From Sepiola atlantica (taxonomy: Eukaryota > Mollusca > Cephalopoda > Sepiida > Sepiolidae), in contig CAUVYP010000262.1 of NCBI GenBank assembly GCA_963556195.1, positions 248,001 to 312,000 on the forward strand: a DNA stretch of 64,000 nucleotides, given 5' to 3'. Below, one piece after another: positions 38,949 through 52,155 of the stretch. The notes under the pieces were generated by a model, which worked only from the letters and a program-made list of their open reading frames with translations, was not told where the DNA came from and made no database searches. A program made the translations under genes and the position numbers. The first letter of the stretch is position 1. The number at the start of each line of letters is the position of its first letter.

Positions 38949-41366
38949 TTAGCGCGTTTTAAAGTTGATATCGCTTTTGATTATAACTTCCACATTTATT
39001 CGAATTGTGCAACGAAACTTTGCAGACAGTCGCGGATAGGCCTTTACTACTGAAGTACCAAGTTTCAGAAGTGCAGCTCTAGTACTGCCGGAGATATGTC
39101 GATACAAACTGAATACGCAAAACATCAACAAAATTTAGCGCGTTTTAAATATGATATCGCTTTTGTTTATAACTTCCACATTTATTCGAATTGTACAACG
39201 AAACTTTGCAGACAGTCGCGGAGACACATTTTCTACTGAAGTACCAAGTTTCAGAAGTGCAGCTCTTGTACTGCCGGAGATATGTCGATACAAACTTAAT
39301 ACGCAAAACATCAACAAAATTTAGCGCGTTTTAAAGTTGATATCGCTTTTGTTTATAACTTCCACATTTGTTCGAATTGTGCAACGAAACTTTGCAGACA
39401 GTCGCGGAGACACATTTTCTACTGAAGTACCAAGTTTCAGAAGTGCAGCTCTTGTACTGCCGGAGATATGTCGATACCAACTTAATACGCAAAACATCAA
39501 CAAAATTTAGCGCGTTTTAAAGTTGATATCGCTTTTGTTTATAACTTCCACATTTATTCGAATTGTGCAACGAAAATTTGCAGACAGTCGCGGATAGGCC
39601 TTTTTTAGTGAAGTACACAGTTTCAGAAGTGCAGCTCTAGTACTGCCGGAGATATCCCGATACAAACTGAATACGCAAAACATCAACAAAATTTAGCGCG
39701 TTTTAAAGTTGATATCGCTTTTGATTATAACTTCCACATTTATTCGAATTGTGCAACGAAACTTTGCAGACAACCGCGGAGACACATTTTCTACTGAAGT
39801 ACCAAGTTTCAGAAGTGCAGCTCTTGTACTGCCGGAGATATGTCGATACAAACTGAATACGTAAAACATCAACAAAATTTAGCGCGTTTTAAAGTTGATA
39901 TCGCTTTTGTTTATAACTTCCACATTTGTTCGAATTGTGCAACGAAACTTTGCAGACAGTCGCGGATCGGCCTTTTCTAGTGAAGTACCAAGTTTCAGAA
40001 GAGAAGCTCTAGTACTGCCGGAGATATGTCGATACAAACTTAATACGCAAAACATCAAAAAAATTTAGCGCGTTTTAAAGTTGATATCGCTTTTGTTTAT
40101 AACTTTCACATTTATTCGAATTGTGCAACGAAACTTTGCAGACAGTCGCGGATAGGCCTTTTCTAGTGAAGTACCAAGTTTCAGAAGTGCAGCTCTTGTA
40201 CTGCCGGAGATATGCCGATACAAACTGAATACGTAAAACATCAACAAAATTTAGCGCGTTTTAAAGTTGATATCGCTTTTGTTTATGACTTCCATATTTA
40301 TTCGAATTGTGCAACGAAACTTTGCAGACAGTCGCGGAGACACATTTACTACTGAACTACCAAGTTTCAGAAGTGCAGCTCTTGTACTGCCGGAGATATG
40401 TCGATACAAACTTAATACGCAAAACATCAACAAAATTTAGCGCGTTTTAAAGTTTATATCGCTTTTGTTTATAACTTCCACATTTATTCGAATTGTGCAA
40501 CGAAACTTTGCAGACAGTCGCGGATAGGCCTTTTCTAGTGAAGTACCAAGTTTCAGAAGTGCAGCTCTAGTACTGCCGGAGATCTCCCGATACAAACTGA
40601 ATACGCAAAACATCAACAAAATTTAGCGCGTTTTAAAGTTGATATCGCTTTTGATTATAACTTCCACATTTATTCGAATTGTGCAACGAAACTTTGCAGA
40701 CAGTCGCGGATAGGCCTTTTCTACTGAAGTACCAAGTTTCAGAAGTGCAGCTCTTGTACTGCCGGAGATATGTCGATACAAACTGAATACGCAAAACATC
40801 AACAAAATTTAGCGCGTTTTAAAGTTGATATCGCTTTTGATTATAACTTCCACATTTATTCGAATTGTGCAACGAAACTTTGCAGACAGTCGCGGAGACA
40901 CATTTTCTACTGAAGTACCAAGTTTCAGAAGTGCAGCTCTTGTACTGCCGGAGATATGTCGATACAAACTGAATACGCAAAACATCAACAAAATTTAGCG
41001 CGTTTTAAAGTTGATATCGCTTTTGATTATAACTTCCACATTTATTCGAATTGTGCAACGAAACTTTGCAGACAGTCGCCGATAGGCCTTTTCTACTGAA
41101 GTACCAAGTTTCAGAAGTGCAGCTCTAGTACTGCCGGAGATATGTCGATACAAACTGAATACGCAAAACATCAACAAAATTTAGCGCGTTTTAAAGTTGA
41201 TATCGCTTTTGTTTATAACTTCCACATTTATTCGAATTGTGCAACGAAACTTTGCAGACAGTGGCGGATAGGCCTTTTCTAGTGAAGTACCAAGTTTCAG
41301 AAGTGCAGCTCTTGTACTGCCGGAGATCTCCCGATACAAACTGAATACGCAAAACATCAACAAAAT
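38949..41366. repeat. 13-monomer tandem duplication, copy 1 (2418 bp)
   Basis: The order of variants repeats at 41367 onward with an offset of 2418 bp (13 x 186). Markers are GGCCTTTACTACTG, AAATATGATATC with GTACAACG, GATACCAACTTAATACG (about 39474 and 41892), CGAAAATTTGC with TTTTTTAGTG and GTACACAG, TCGGATCGGCC with AGAAGAGAAGC (39963 and 42381), and TTATGACTTCCATATTT. The tail of the copy (40623-41177) instead resembles 38019-38573. Confidence 0.75.
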
Positions 41367-42950
41367 TTAGCGCGTTTTAAAGTTGATATCGCTTTTGATT
41401 ATAACTTCCACATTTATTCGAATTGTGCAACGAAACTTTGCAGACAGTCGCGGATAGGCCTTTACTACTGAAGTACCAAGTTTCAGAAGTGCAGCTCTAG
41501 TACTGCCGGAGATATGTCGATACAAACTGAATACGCAAAACATCAACAAAATTTAGCGCGTTTTAAATATGATATCGCTTTTGTTTATAACTTCCACATT
41601 TATTCGAATTGTACAACGAAACTTTGCAGACAGTCGCGGAGACACATTTTCTACTGAAGTACCAAGTTTCAGAAGTGCAGCTCTTGTACTGCCGGAGATA
41701 TGTCGATACAAACTTAATACGCAAAACATCAACAAAATTTAGCGCGTTTTAAAGTTGATATCGCTTTTGTTTATAACTTCCACATTTGTTCGAATTGTGC
41801 AACGAAACTTTGCAGACAGTCGCGGAGACACATTTTCTACTGAAGTACCAAGTTTCAGAAGTGCAGCTCTTGTACTGCCGGAGATATGTCGATACCAACT
41901 TAATACGCAAAACATCAACAAAATTTAGCGCGTTTTAAAGTTGATATCGCTTTTGTTTATAACTTCCACATTTATTCGAATTGTGCAACGAAAATTTGCA
42001 GACAGTCGCGGATAGGCCTTTTTTAGTGAAGTACACAGTTTCAGAAGTGCAGCTCTAGTACTGCCGGAGATATCCCGATACAAACTGAATACGCAAAACA
42101 TCAACAAAATTTAGCGCGTTTTAAAGTTGATATCGCTTTTGATTATAACTTCCACATTTATTCGAATTGTGCAACGAAACTTTGCAGACAACCGCGGAGA
42201 CACATTTTCTACTGAAGTACCAAGTTTCAGAAGTGCAGCTCTTGTACTGCCGGAGATATGTCGATACAAACTGAATACGTAAAACATCAACAAAATTTAG
42301 CGCGTTTTAAAGTTGATATCGCTTTTGTTTATAACTTCCACATTTGTTCGAATTGTGCAACGAAACTTTGCAGACAGTGTCGGATCGGCCTTTTCTAGTG
42401 AAGTACCAAGTTTCAGAAGAGAAGCTCTAGTACTGCCGGAGATATGTCGATACAAACTTAATACGCAAAACATCAAAAAAATTTAGCGCGTTTTAAAGTT
42501 GATATCGCTTTTGTTTATAACTTTCACATTTATTCGAATTGTGCAACGAAACTTTGCAGACAGTCGCGGATAGGCCTTTTCTAGTGAAGTACCAAGTTTC
42601 AGAAGTGCAGCTCTTGTACTGCCGGAGATATGCCGATACAAACTGAATACGTAAAACATCAACAAAATTTAGCGCGTTTTAAAGTTGATATCGCTTTTGT
42701 TTATGACTTCCATATTTATTCGAATTGTGCAACGAAACTTTGCAGACAGTCGCGGAGACACATTTACTACTGAACTACCAAGTTTCAGAAGTGCAGCTCT
42801 TGTACTGCCGGAGATATGTCGATACAAACTTAATACGCAAAACATCAACAAAATTTAGCGCGTTTTAAAGTTTATATCGCTTTTGTTTATAACTTCCACA
42901 TTTATTCGAATTGTGCAACGAAACTTTGCAGACAGTCGCGGATAGGCCTT
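41367..42950. repeat. 13-monomer tandem duplication, copy 2 (partial)
   Basis: This partner of 38949-41366 follows it until about 42950. There the sequence switches to the order found at 35415-37270. The switch occurs inside the monomer starting at 42855, which begins with AGTTTATATC like 40437 but ends like 35415. Copy 2 also has a private GTGTCGGATCGG near 42378. Confidence 0.7.
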
Positions 42951-44900
42951 TTCTAGTGAAGTACCAAGTTTCAGAAGTGCAGCTCTAGTACTGCCGGAGA
43001 TATGTCGATACAAACTGAATACGCAAAACATCAACAAAATTTAGCGCGTTTTAAAGTTGATATCGCTTTTGTTTATAACTTCCACATTTATTCGAATTGT
43101 GCAACGAAACTTTGCAGACAGTCGCGGATAGGCCTTTTCCACTGAAGTACCAAGTTTCAGAAGTGCAGCTCTAGTACTGCCGGAGATATGCCGATACAAA
43201 CTGAATACGTAAAACATCAACAAAATTTAGCGCGTTTTAAAGTTTATATCGCTTTTGTTTATAACTTCCACATTTATAGTAATTGTGCAACGAAACTTTG
43301 CAGACAGTCGCTAAGAAACCTTTTCTACTGAAGTACCAAGTTTCAGAAGTGCAGCTCTTGTACTGCCGGAGATATGTCGATACAAACTTAATACGCAACA
43401 CATCAACAAAATTTAGCGCGTTTTAAAGTTGATATCGCTTTTGATTATAACTTCCACATTTATTCGAATTGTGCAACGAAACTTTGCAGACAGTCGCCGA
43501 TAGGCCTTTTCTAGTGAAGTACCAAGTTTCAGAAGTGCAGCTCTAGTACTGCCGGAGATCTCCCGATACAAACTGAATACGCAAAACATCAACAAAATTT
43601 AGCGCGTTTTAAAGTTGATATCGCTTTTGATTATAACTTCCACATTTTTTCGAATTGTGCAACGAAACTTTGCAGACAGTCGCGGAGACACATTTTCTAC
43701 TGAAGTACCAAGTTTCAGAAGTGCAGCTCTTGTACTGCCGGAGATATGTCGATACAAACTGAATACGCAAAACATCAACAAAAGTTAGCGCGTTTTAAAT
43801 ATGATATCGCTTTTGTTAATAACTTCCACATTTATTCGAATTGTGCAACGAAACTTTGCAGACAGTCGCGGAGACACATTTTCTACTGAAGTACCAAGTT
43901 TCAGAAGTGCAGCTCTTGTACTGCCGGAGATATGTCGATACAAACTTAATACGCAAAACATCAACAAAATTTAGCGCGTTTTAAAGTTGATATCGCTTAT
44001 GATTATAACTTCCACATTTATTCGAATTGTGCAACGAAACTTTGCAGACAGTCGCGGAGACACATTTTCTACTGAAGTACCAAGTTTCAGAAGTGCAGCT
44101 CTTGTACTGCCGGAGATATGTCGATACAAACTGAATACGCAAAACATCAACAAAATTTAGCGCGTTTTAAAGTTGATATCGCTTTTGATTATAACTGCCA
44201 CATTTATTCGAATTGTGCAACGAAACTTTGCAGACAGTCGCCGATAGGCCTTTTCTACTGAAGTACCAAGTTTCAGAAGTGCAGCTCTAGTACTGCCGGA
44301 GATATGTCGATACAAACTGAATACGCAAAACATCAACAAAATTTAGCGCGTTTTAAAGTTGATATCGCTTTTGTTTATAACTTCCACATTTATTCGAATT
44401 GTGCAACGAAACTTTGCAGACAGTGGCGGATAGGCCTTTTCTAGTGAAGTACCAAGTTTCAGCAGTGCAGCTCTTGTACTGCCGGAGATCTCCCGATACA
44501 AACTGAATACGCAAAACATCAACAAAATTTAGCGCGTTTTAAAGTTGATATCGCTTTTGATTATAACTTGCACATTTATTCGAATTGTGCAACGAAACTT
44601 TGCAGACAGTCGCGGATAGGCCTTTTCTACTGAAGTACCAAGTTTCAGAAGTGCAGCTCTAGTACTGCCGGAGATATGTCGATACAAACTGAATACGCAA
44701 AACATCAACAAAATTTAGCGCGTTTTAAATATGATATCGCTTTTGTTTATAACTTCCACATTTATTCGAATTGTACAACGAAACTTTGCAGACAGTCGCG
44801 GAGACACATTTTCTACTGAAGTACCAAGTTTCAGAAGTGCAGCTCTTGTACTGCCGGAGATATGTCGATACAAACTTAATACGCAAAACATCAACAAAAT
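42855..44900. repeat. 11-monomer tandem duplication, copy 1 (2046 bp)
   Basis: This is followed directly by a second copy at an offset of 2046 bp (11 x 186). Shared markers are CATTTATAGTAATTG (about 43273; GTAGT at 45319), GATCTCCC, CATTTTTTCG, GATATCGCTTATG, and GTGGCGGATAGG. Private changes in copy 1 are CTAAGAAACC, AAAAGTTAGCG, ATAACTGCC, CAGCAGTGC and AACTTGCAC. Confidence 0.75.
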
Positions 44901-47132
44901 TTAGCGCGTTTTAAAGTTGATATCGCTTTTGTTTATAACTTCCACATTTATTCGAATTGTGCAACGAAACTTTGCAGACAGTCGCGGATAGGCCTTTTCT
45001 AGTGAAGTACCAAGTTTCAGAAGTGCAGCTCTAGTACTGCCGGAGATATGTCGATACAAACTGAATACGCAAAACATCAACAAAATTTAGCGCGTTTTAA
45101 AGTTGATATCGCTTTTGTTTATAACTTCCACATTTATTCGAATTGTGCAACGAAACTTTGCAGACAGTCGCGGATAGGCCTTTTCTACTGAAGTACCAAG
45201 TTTCAGAAGTGCAGCTCTAGTACTGCCGGAGATATGCCGATACAAACTGAATACGTAAAACATCAACAAAATTTAGCGCGTTTTAAAGTTTATATCGCTT
45301 TTGTTTATAACTTCCACATTTGTAGTAATTGTGCAACGAAACTTTGCAGACAGTCGCTAAGACACCTTTTCTACTGAAGTACCAAGTTTCAGAAGTGCAG
45401 CTCTTGTACTGCCGGAGATATGTCGATACAAACTTAATACGCAAAACATCAACAAAATTTAGCGCGTTTTAAAGTTGATATCGCTTTTGATTATAACTTC
45501 CACATTTATTCGAATTGTGCAACGAAACTTTGCAGACAGTCGCCGATAGGCCTTTTCTAGTGAAGTACCAAGTTTCAGAAGTGCAGCTCTAGTACTGCCG
45601 GAGATCTCCCGATACAAACTGAATACGCAAAACATCAACAAAATTTAGCGCGTTTTAAAGTTGATATCGCTTTTGATTATAACTTCCACATTTTTTCGAA
45701 TTGTGCAACGAAACTTTGCAGACAGTCGCGGAGACACATTTTCTACTGAAGTACCAAGTTTCAGAAGTGCAGCTCTTGTACTGCCGGAGATATGTCGATA
45801 CAAACTGAATACGCAAAACATCAACAAAATTTAGCGCGTTTTAAATATGATATCGCTTTTGTTAATAACTTCCACATTTATTCGAATTGTGCAACGAAAC
45901 TTTGCAGACAGTCGCGGAGACACATTTTCTACTGAAGTACCAAGTTTCAGAAGTGCAGCTCTTGTACTGCCGGAGATATGTCGATACAAACTTAATACGC
46001 AAAACATCAACAAAATTTAGCGCGTTTTAAAGTTGATATCGCTTATGATTATAACTTCCACATTTATTCGAATTGTGCAACGAAACTTTGCAGACAGTCG
46101 CGGAGACACATTTTCTACTGAAGTACCAAGTTTCAGAAGTGCAGCTCTTGTACTGCCGGAGATATGTCGATACAAACTGAATACGCAAAACATCAACAAA
46201 ATTTAGCGCGTTTTAAAGTTGATATCGCTTTTGATTATAACTTCCACATTTATTCGAATTGTGCAACGAAACTTTGCAGACAGTCGCCGATAGGCCTTTT
46301 CTACTGAAGTACCAAGTTTTAGAAGTGCAGCTCTAGTACTGCCGGAGATATGTCGATACAAACTGAATACGCAAAACATCAACAAAATTTAGCGCGTTTT
46401 AAAGTTGATATCGCTTTTGTTTATAACTTCCACATTTATTCGAATTGTGCAACGAAACTTTGCAGACAGTGGCGGATAGGCCTTTTCTAGTGAAGTACCA
46501 AGTTTCAGAAGTGCAGCTCTTGTACTGCCGGAGATCTCCCGATACAAACTGAATACGCAAAACATCAACAAAATTTAGCGCGTTTTAAAGTTGATATCGC
46601 TTTTGTTTATAACTTCCACATTTATTCGAATTGTGCAACGAAACTTTGCAGACAGTGGCGGATAGGCCTTTTCTAGTGAAGTACCAAGTTTCAGAAGTGC
46701 AGCTCTTGTACTGCCGGAGATCTCCCGATACAAACTGAATACGCAAAACATCAACAAAATTTAGCGCGTTTTAAAGTTGATATCGCTTTTGATTATAACT
46801 TCCACATTTATTCGAATTGTGCAACGAAACTTTGCAGACAGTCGCGGATAGGCCTTTTCTACTGAAGTACCAAGTTTCAGAAGTGCAGCTCTAGTACTGC
46901 CGGAGATATGTCGATACAAACTGAATACGCAAAACATCAACAAAATTTAGCGCGTTTTAAATATGATATCGCTTTTGTTTATAACTTCCACATTTATTCG
47001 AATTGTACAACGAAACTTTGCAGACAGTCGCGGAGACACATTTTCTACTGAAGTACCAAGTTTCAGAAGTGCAGCTCTTGTACTGCCGGAGATATGTCGA
47101 TACAAACTTAATACGCAAAACATCAACAAAAT
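44901..47132. repeat. 11-monomer tandem duplication, copy 2, expanded to 12
   Basis: This copy matches 42855-44900 at 2046 bp until about 46571. After that the offset is 2232 bp because one monomer is present twice (46389-46574 and 46575-46760). Those two neighbours share GTGGCGGATAGG and GATCTCCC and look identical by eye. Confidence 0.75.
46389..46760. repeat. Single-monomer duplication, apparently identical
   Basis: Adjacent monomers 46389-46574 and 46575-46760 show the same rare variant set (GTGGCGGATAGG, CTAGTGAAG, GATCTCCC). I saw no difference between them. The sister unit at 44343 has only one copy. This is a candidate for one of the most recent events in the window. Confidence 0.75.
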
Positions 47133-47318
47133 TTAGCGCGTTTTAAAGTTGATATCGCTTTTGTTTATAACTTCCACATTTGTTCGAATTGTGCAACGAA
47201 ACTTTGCAGACAGTCGCGGAGACACATTTTCTACTGAAGTACCAAGTTTCAGAAGTGCAGCTCTTGTACTGCCGGAGATATGTCGATACAAACTTAATAC
47301 GCAAAACATCAACAAAAT

Positions 47319-48434
47319 TTAGCGCGTTTTAAAGTTGATATCGCTTTTGTTTATAACTTCCACATTTATTCGAATTGTGCAACGAAAATTTGCAGACAGT
47401 CGCCGATAGGCCTTTTTTAGTGAAGTACACAGTTTCAGAAGTGCAGCTCTAGTACTGCCGGAGATATCCCGATACAAACTGAATACGCAAAACATCAACA
47501 AAATTTAGCGCGTTTTAAAGTTGATATCGCTTTTGATTATAACTTCCACATTTATTCGAATTGTGCAACGAAACTTTGCAGACAACCGCGGAGACACATT
47601 TTCTACTGAAGTACCAAGTTTCAGAAGTGCAGCTCTTGTACTGCCGGAGATATGTCGATACAAACTGAATACGTAAAACATCAACAAAATTTAGCGCGTT
47701 TTAAAGTTGATATCGCTTTTGTTTATAACTTCCACATTTGTTCGAATTGTGCAACGAAACTTTGCAGACAGTCGCGGATCGGCCTTTTCTAGTGAAGTAC
47801 CAAGTTTCAGAAGAGAAGCTCTAGTACTGCCGGAGATATGTCGATACAAACTGAATACGCAAAACATCAAAAAAATTTAGCGCGTTTTAAAGTTGATATC
47901 GCTTTTGTGTATAACTTTCACATTTATTCGAATTGTGCAACGAAACTTTGCAGACAGTCGCGGATAGGCCTTTTCTAGTGAAGTACCAAGTTTCAGAAGT
48001 GCAGCTCTAGTATTTCCGGAGATATGCCGATACAAACTGAATACGTAAAACATCAACAAAATTTAGCGCGTTTTGAAGTTGATATCGCTTTTGTTTATGA
48101 CTTCCATATTTATTCGAATTGTGCAACGAAACTTTGCAGACAGTCGCGGAGACACATTTACTACTGAACTACCAAGTTTCAGAAGTGCAGCTCTTGTACT
48201 GCAGGAGATATGTCGATACAAACTTAATACGCAAAACATCAACAAAATTTAGCGCGTTTTAAAGTTGATATCGCTTTTGTTTATAACTTCCACATTTGTT
48301 CGAATTGTGCAACGAAACTTTGCAGACAGTCGCGGATAGGCCTTTTCTTGTGAAGTACCAAGTTTCAGAAGTGCAGCTCTAGTACTGCCGGAGATATGTC
48401 GATACAAACTGAATACGCAAAACATCAACAAAAT
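47319..48434. repeat. Six-monomer tandem duplication, copy 1 (1116 bp)
   Basis: This is followed directly by a second copy at an offset of 1116 bp (6 x 186). Shared markers are GTCGCCGATAGG with TTTTTTAGTG and GTACACAG, the GATATCCC variant, TCGGATCGGCC (47775 and 48891), GTATTTCCGG, TTATGACTTCC, GTACTGCAGGAG, and TTTTCTTGTGAAG. Private changes in copy 1 are CGAAAATTTGC, TTTTGTGTATAAC and TTTTGAAGTTG. Confidence 0.8.
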
Positions 48435-49550
48435 TTAGCGCGTTTTAAAGTTGATATCGCTTTTGTTTATAACTTCCACATTTATTCGAATTGTGCAACG
48501 AAACTTTGCAGACAGTCGCCGATAGGCCTTTTTTAGTGAAGTACACAGTTTCAGAAGTGCAGCTCTGGTACTGCCGGAGATATCCCGATACAAACTGAAT
48601 ACGCAAAACATCAACAAAATTTAGCGCGTTTTAAAGTTGATATCGCTTTTGATTATAACTTCCACATTTATTCGAATTGTGCAACGAAACTTTGCAGACA
48701 ACCGCGGAGACACATTTTCTACTGAAGTACCAAGTTTCAGAAGTGCAGCTCTTGTACTGCCGGAGATATGTCGATACAAACTGAATACGTAAAACATCAA
48801 CAAAATTTAGCGCGTTTTAAAGTTGATATCGCTTTTGTTTATAACTTCCACATTTGTTCGAATTGTGCAACGAAACTTTGCAGACAGTCGCGGATCGGCC
48901 TTTTCTAGTGAAGTACCAAGTTTCAGAAGAGAAGCTCTAGTACTGCCGGAGATATGTCGATACAAACTGAATACGCAAAACATCAAAAAAATTTAGCGCG
49001 TTTTAAAGTTGATATCGCTTTTGTTTATAACTTTCACATTTATTCGAATTGTGCAACGAAACTTTGCAGACAGTCGCGGATAGGCCTTTTCTAGTGAAGT
49101 ACCAAGTTTCAGAAGTGCAGCTCTAGTATTTCCGGAGATATGGCGATACAAACTGAATACGTAAAACATCAACAAAATTTAGCGCGTTTTAAAGTTGATA
49201 TCGCTTTTGTTTATGACTTCCATATTTATTCAAATTGTGCAACGAAACTTTGCAGACAGTCGCGGAGACACATTTACTACTGAACTACCAAGTTTCAGAA
49301 GTGCAGCTCTTGTACTGCAGGAGATATGTCGATACAAACTTAATACGCAAAACATCAACAAAATTTAGCGCGTTTTAAAGTTGATATCGCTTTTGTTTAT
49401 AACTTCCACATTTGTTCGAATTGTGCAACGAAACTTTGCAGACAGTCGCGGATAGGCCTTTTCTTGTGAAGTACCAAGTTTCAGAAGTGCAGCTCTAGTA
49501 CTGCCGGAGATATGTCGATACAAACTGAATACGCAAAACATCAACAAAAT
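48435..49550. repeat. Six-monomer tandem duplication, copy 2 (1116 bp)
   Basis: This is the partner of 47319-48434. Private changes are CTCTGGTACTG near 48564, ATATGGCGATAC near 49139 and TATTCAAATTG near 49229. The following monomers (49551 onward) continue the order seen at 25742 onward, so the duplication sits inside a longer segment shared with 25.0-27.8 kb. Confidence 0.8.
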
Positions 49551-51600
49551 TTAGCGCGTTTTAAAGTTGATATCGCTTTTGTTTATAACTTCCACATTTA
49601 TTCGAATTGTGCAACGAAACTTTGCAGACAGTCGCGGATAGGCCTTTTCTACTGAAGTACCAAGTTTCAGAAGTGCAGCTCTAGTACTGCCGGAGATATG
49701 CCGATACAAACTGAATACGTAAAACATCAACAAAATTTAGCGCGTTTTAAAGTTTATATCGCTTTTGTTTATAACTTCCACATTTATAGTAATTGTGCAA
49801 CGAAACTTTGCAGACAGTCGCTAAGACACCTTTTCTACTGAAGTACCAAGTTTCAGAAGTGCAGCTCTTGTACTGCCGGAGATATGTCGATACAAACTTA
49901 ATACGCAAAACATCAACAAAATTTAGCGCGTTTTAAAGTTGATATCGCTTTTGATTAAAACTTCCACATTTATTCGAATTGTGCAACGAAACTTTGCAGA
50001 CAGTCGCCGATAGGCCTTTTCTAGTGAAGTACCAAGTTTCAGAAGTGCAGCTCTAGTACTGCCGGAGATCTCCCGATACAAACTGAATACGCAAAACATC
50101 AAAAAAATTTAGCGCGTTTTAAAGTTGATATCGCTTTTGTTTATAACTTCCACATTTATTCGAATTGTGCAACGAAACTTTGCAGACAGTCGCGGATAGG
50201 CCTTTTCTAGTGAAGTACCAAGTTTCAGAAGTGCAGCTCTTGTACTGCCGGAGATATGCCGATACAAACTGAATACGTAAAACATCAACAAAATTGAGCG
50301 CGTTTTAAAGTTGATATAGCTTTTGTTTATAACTTCCACATTTATTCGAATTGTGCAACGAAACTTTGCAGACAGTCGCAGAGACACATTTTCTACTGAA
50401 GTACTAAGTTTCAGAAGTGCAGCTCTTGTACTGCCGGAGATATGTCGATACAAACTTAATACGCAAAACATCAACAAAATTTAGCGCGTTTTAAAGTTTA
50501 TATCGCTTATGATTATAACTTCCACATTTATTCGAATTGTGCAACGAAACTTTGCAGACAGTCGCGGAGACACATTTTCTACGGAAGTACCAAGTTTCAG
50601 AAGTGCAGCTCTTGTACTGCCGGAGATATGTCGATACAAACTTAATACGCAAAACATCAAAAAAATTTAGCGCGTTTTAAAGTTGATATCGCTTTTGTTT
50701 ATAACTTCCACATTTATTCGAATTGTGCAACGAAACTTTGCAGACAGTCGCGGATAGGCCTTTTCTAGTGAAGTACCAAGTTTCAGAAGTGCAGCTCTAG
50801 TACTGCCGGAGATATGTCGATACAAACTGAATACGCAAAACATCAACAACATTTAGCGCGTTTTAAAGTTGATATCGCTTTTGTTTATAACTTCCACATT
50901 TGTTCGAATTGTGCAACGAAACTTTGAAGACAGTCGCGGAGACACATTTTCTACTGAAGTACCAAGTTTCAGAAGTGCAGCTCTAGTACTGCCGGAGATA
51001 TGCCGATACAAACTGAATACGTAAAACATCAACAAGAATTAAGCGCGTTTAAAAGTTGATATCGCTTTTGTTTATAACTTCCACATTTATTCGAATTGTG
51101 CAACGAAACTTTGCAGACAGTCGCGGAGACACATTTTCTACTGAAGTACCAAGTTTCAGAAGTGCAGCTCTTGTACTGCCGGAGATATGTCGATACAAAC
51201 TTAATACGCAAAACATCAACAAAATTTAGCGCGTTTTAAAGTTGATATCGCTTATGATTATAACTTCCACATTTATTCGAATTGTGCAACGAAACTTTGC
51301 AGACAGTCGCGGAGACACATTTTCTACTGAAGTACCAAGTTTCAGAAGTGCAGCTCTTGTACGGCCGGAGATATGTCGATACAAACTTAATACGCAAAAC
51401 ATCAACAAAATTTAGCGCGTTTTAAAGTTGATATCGCTTTTGTTTATAACTTCCACATTTGTTCGAATTGTGCAACGAAACTTTGCAGACAGTCGCGGAG
51501 ACACATTTTCTACTGAAGTACCAAGTTTCAGAAGTGCAGCTCTTGTACTGCCGGAGATATGTCGATACAAACTTAATACGCAAAACATCAACAAAATTTA
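48810..51600. repeat. Segment of about 2.8 kb, copied 23.8 kb away (right copy)
   Basis: This is the partner of 25000-27790 at an offset of 23809 bp. It includes the +1 AAGAATTAAG junction at 51031 and the flanking GATATCGCTTATG monomer. Differences include CATTTATAGTAATTG near 49787 where the left copy reads CATTTATACGAATTG, and GTACGGCCGG near 51360. Confidence 0.7.
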
Positions 51601-52155
51601 GCGCGTTTTAAAGATGATATCGCTTTTGTTTATAACTTCCCCATTTGTTCGAATTGTGCAACGAAACTTTGCAGACAGTCGCGGATAGGCCTTTTCTAGT
51701 GAAGTACCAAGTTTCAGAAGTGCAGCTCGGGTACTGCCGGAGATATGTCGATACAAACTGAATACGCAAAACATCAAAAAAATTTAGCGCGTTTTAAAGT
51801 TGATATCGCTTTTGATTATAACTTCCACATTTATTCGAATTGTGCAACGAAACTTTGCAGACAGTCGCGGATAGGCCTTTTCTAGTGATGTACCAAGTTT
51901 CAGAAGTGCAGCTCTAGTACTGCCGGAGATATGCCGATACAAACTGAATACGTAAAACATCAACAAAATTGAGCGCGTTTTAAAGTTTATATCGCTTTTG
52001 TTTATAACTTCCACATTTATTCGAATTGTGCAACGAAACTTTGCAGACAGTCGCGGAGACACATTTTCTACTGAAGTACCAAGTTTCAGAAGTGCAGCTC
52101 TTGTACTGCCGGAGATATGTCGATACAAACTTAATACGCAAAACATCAACAAAAT

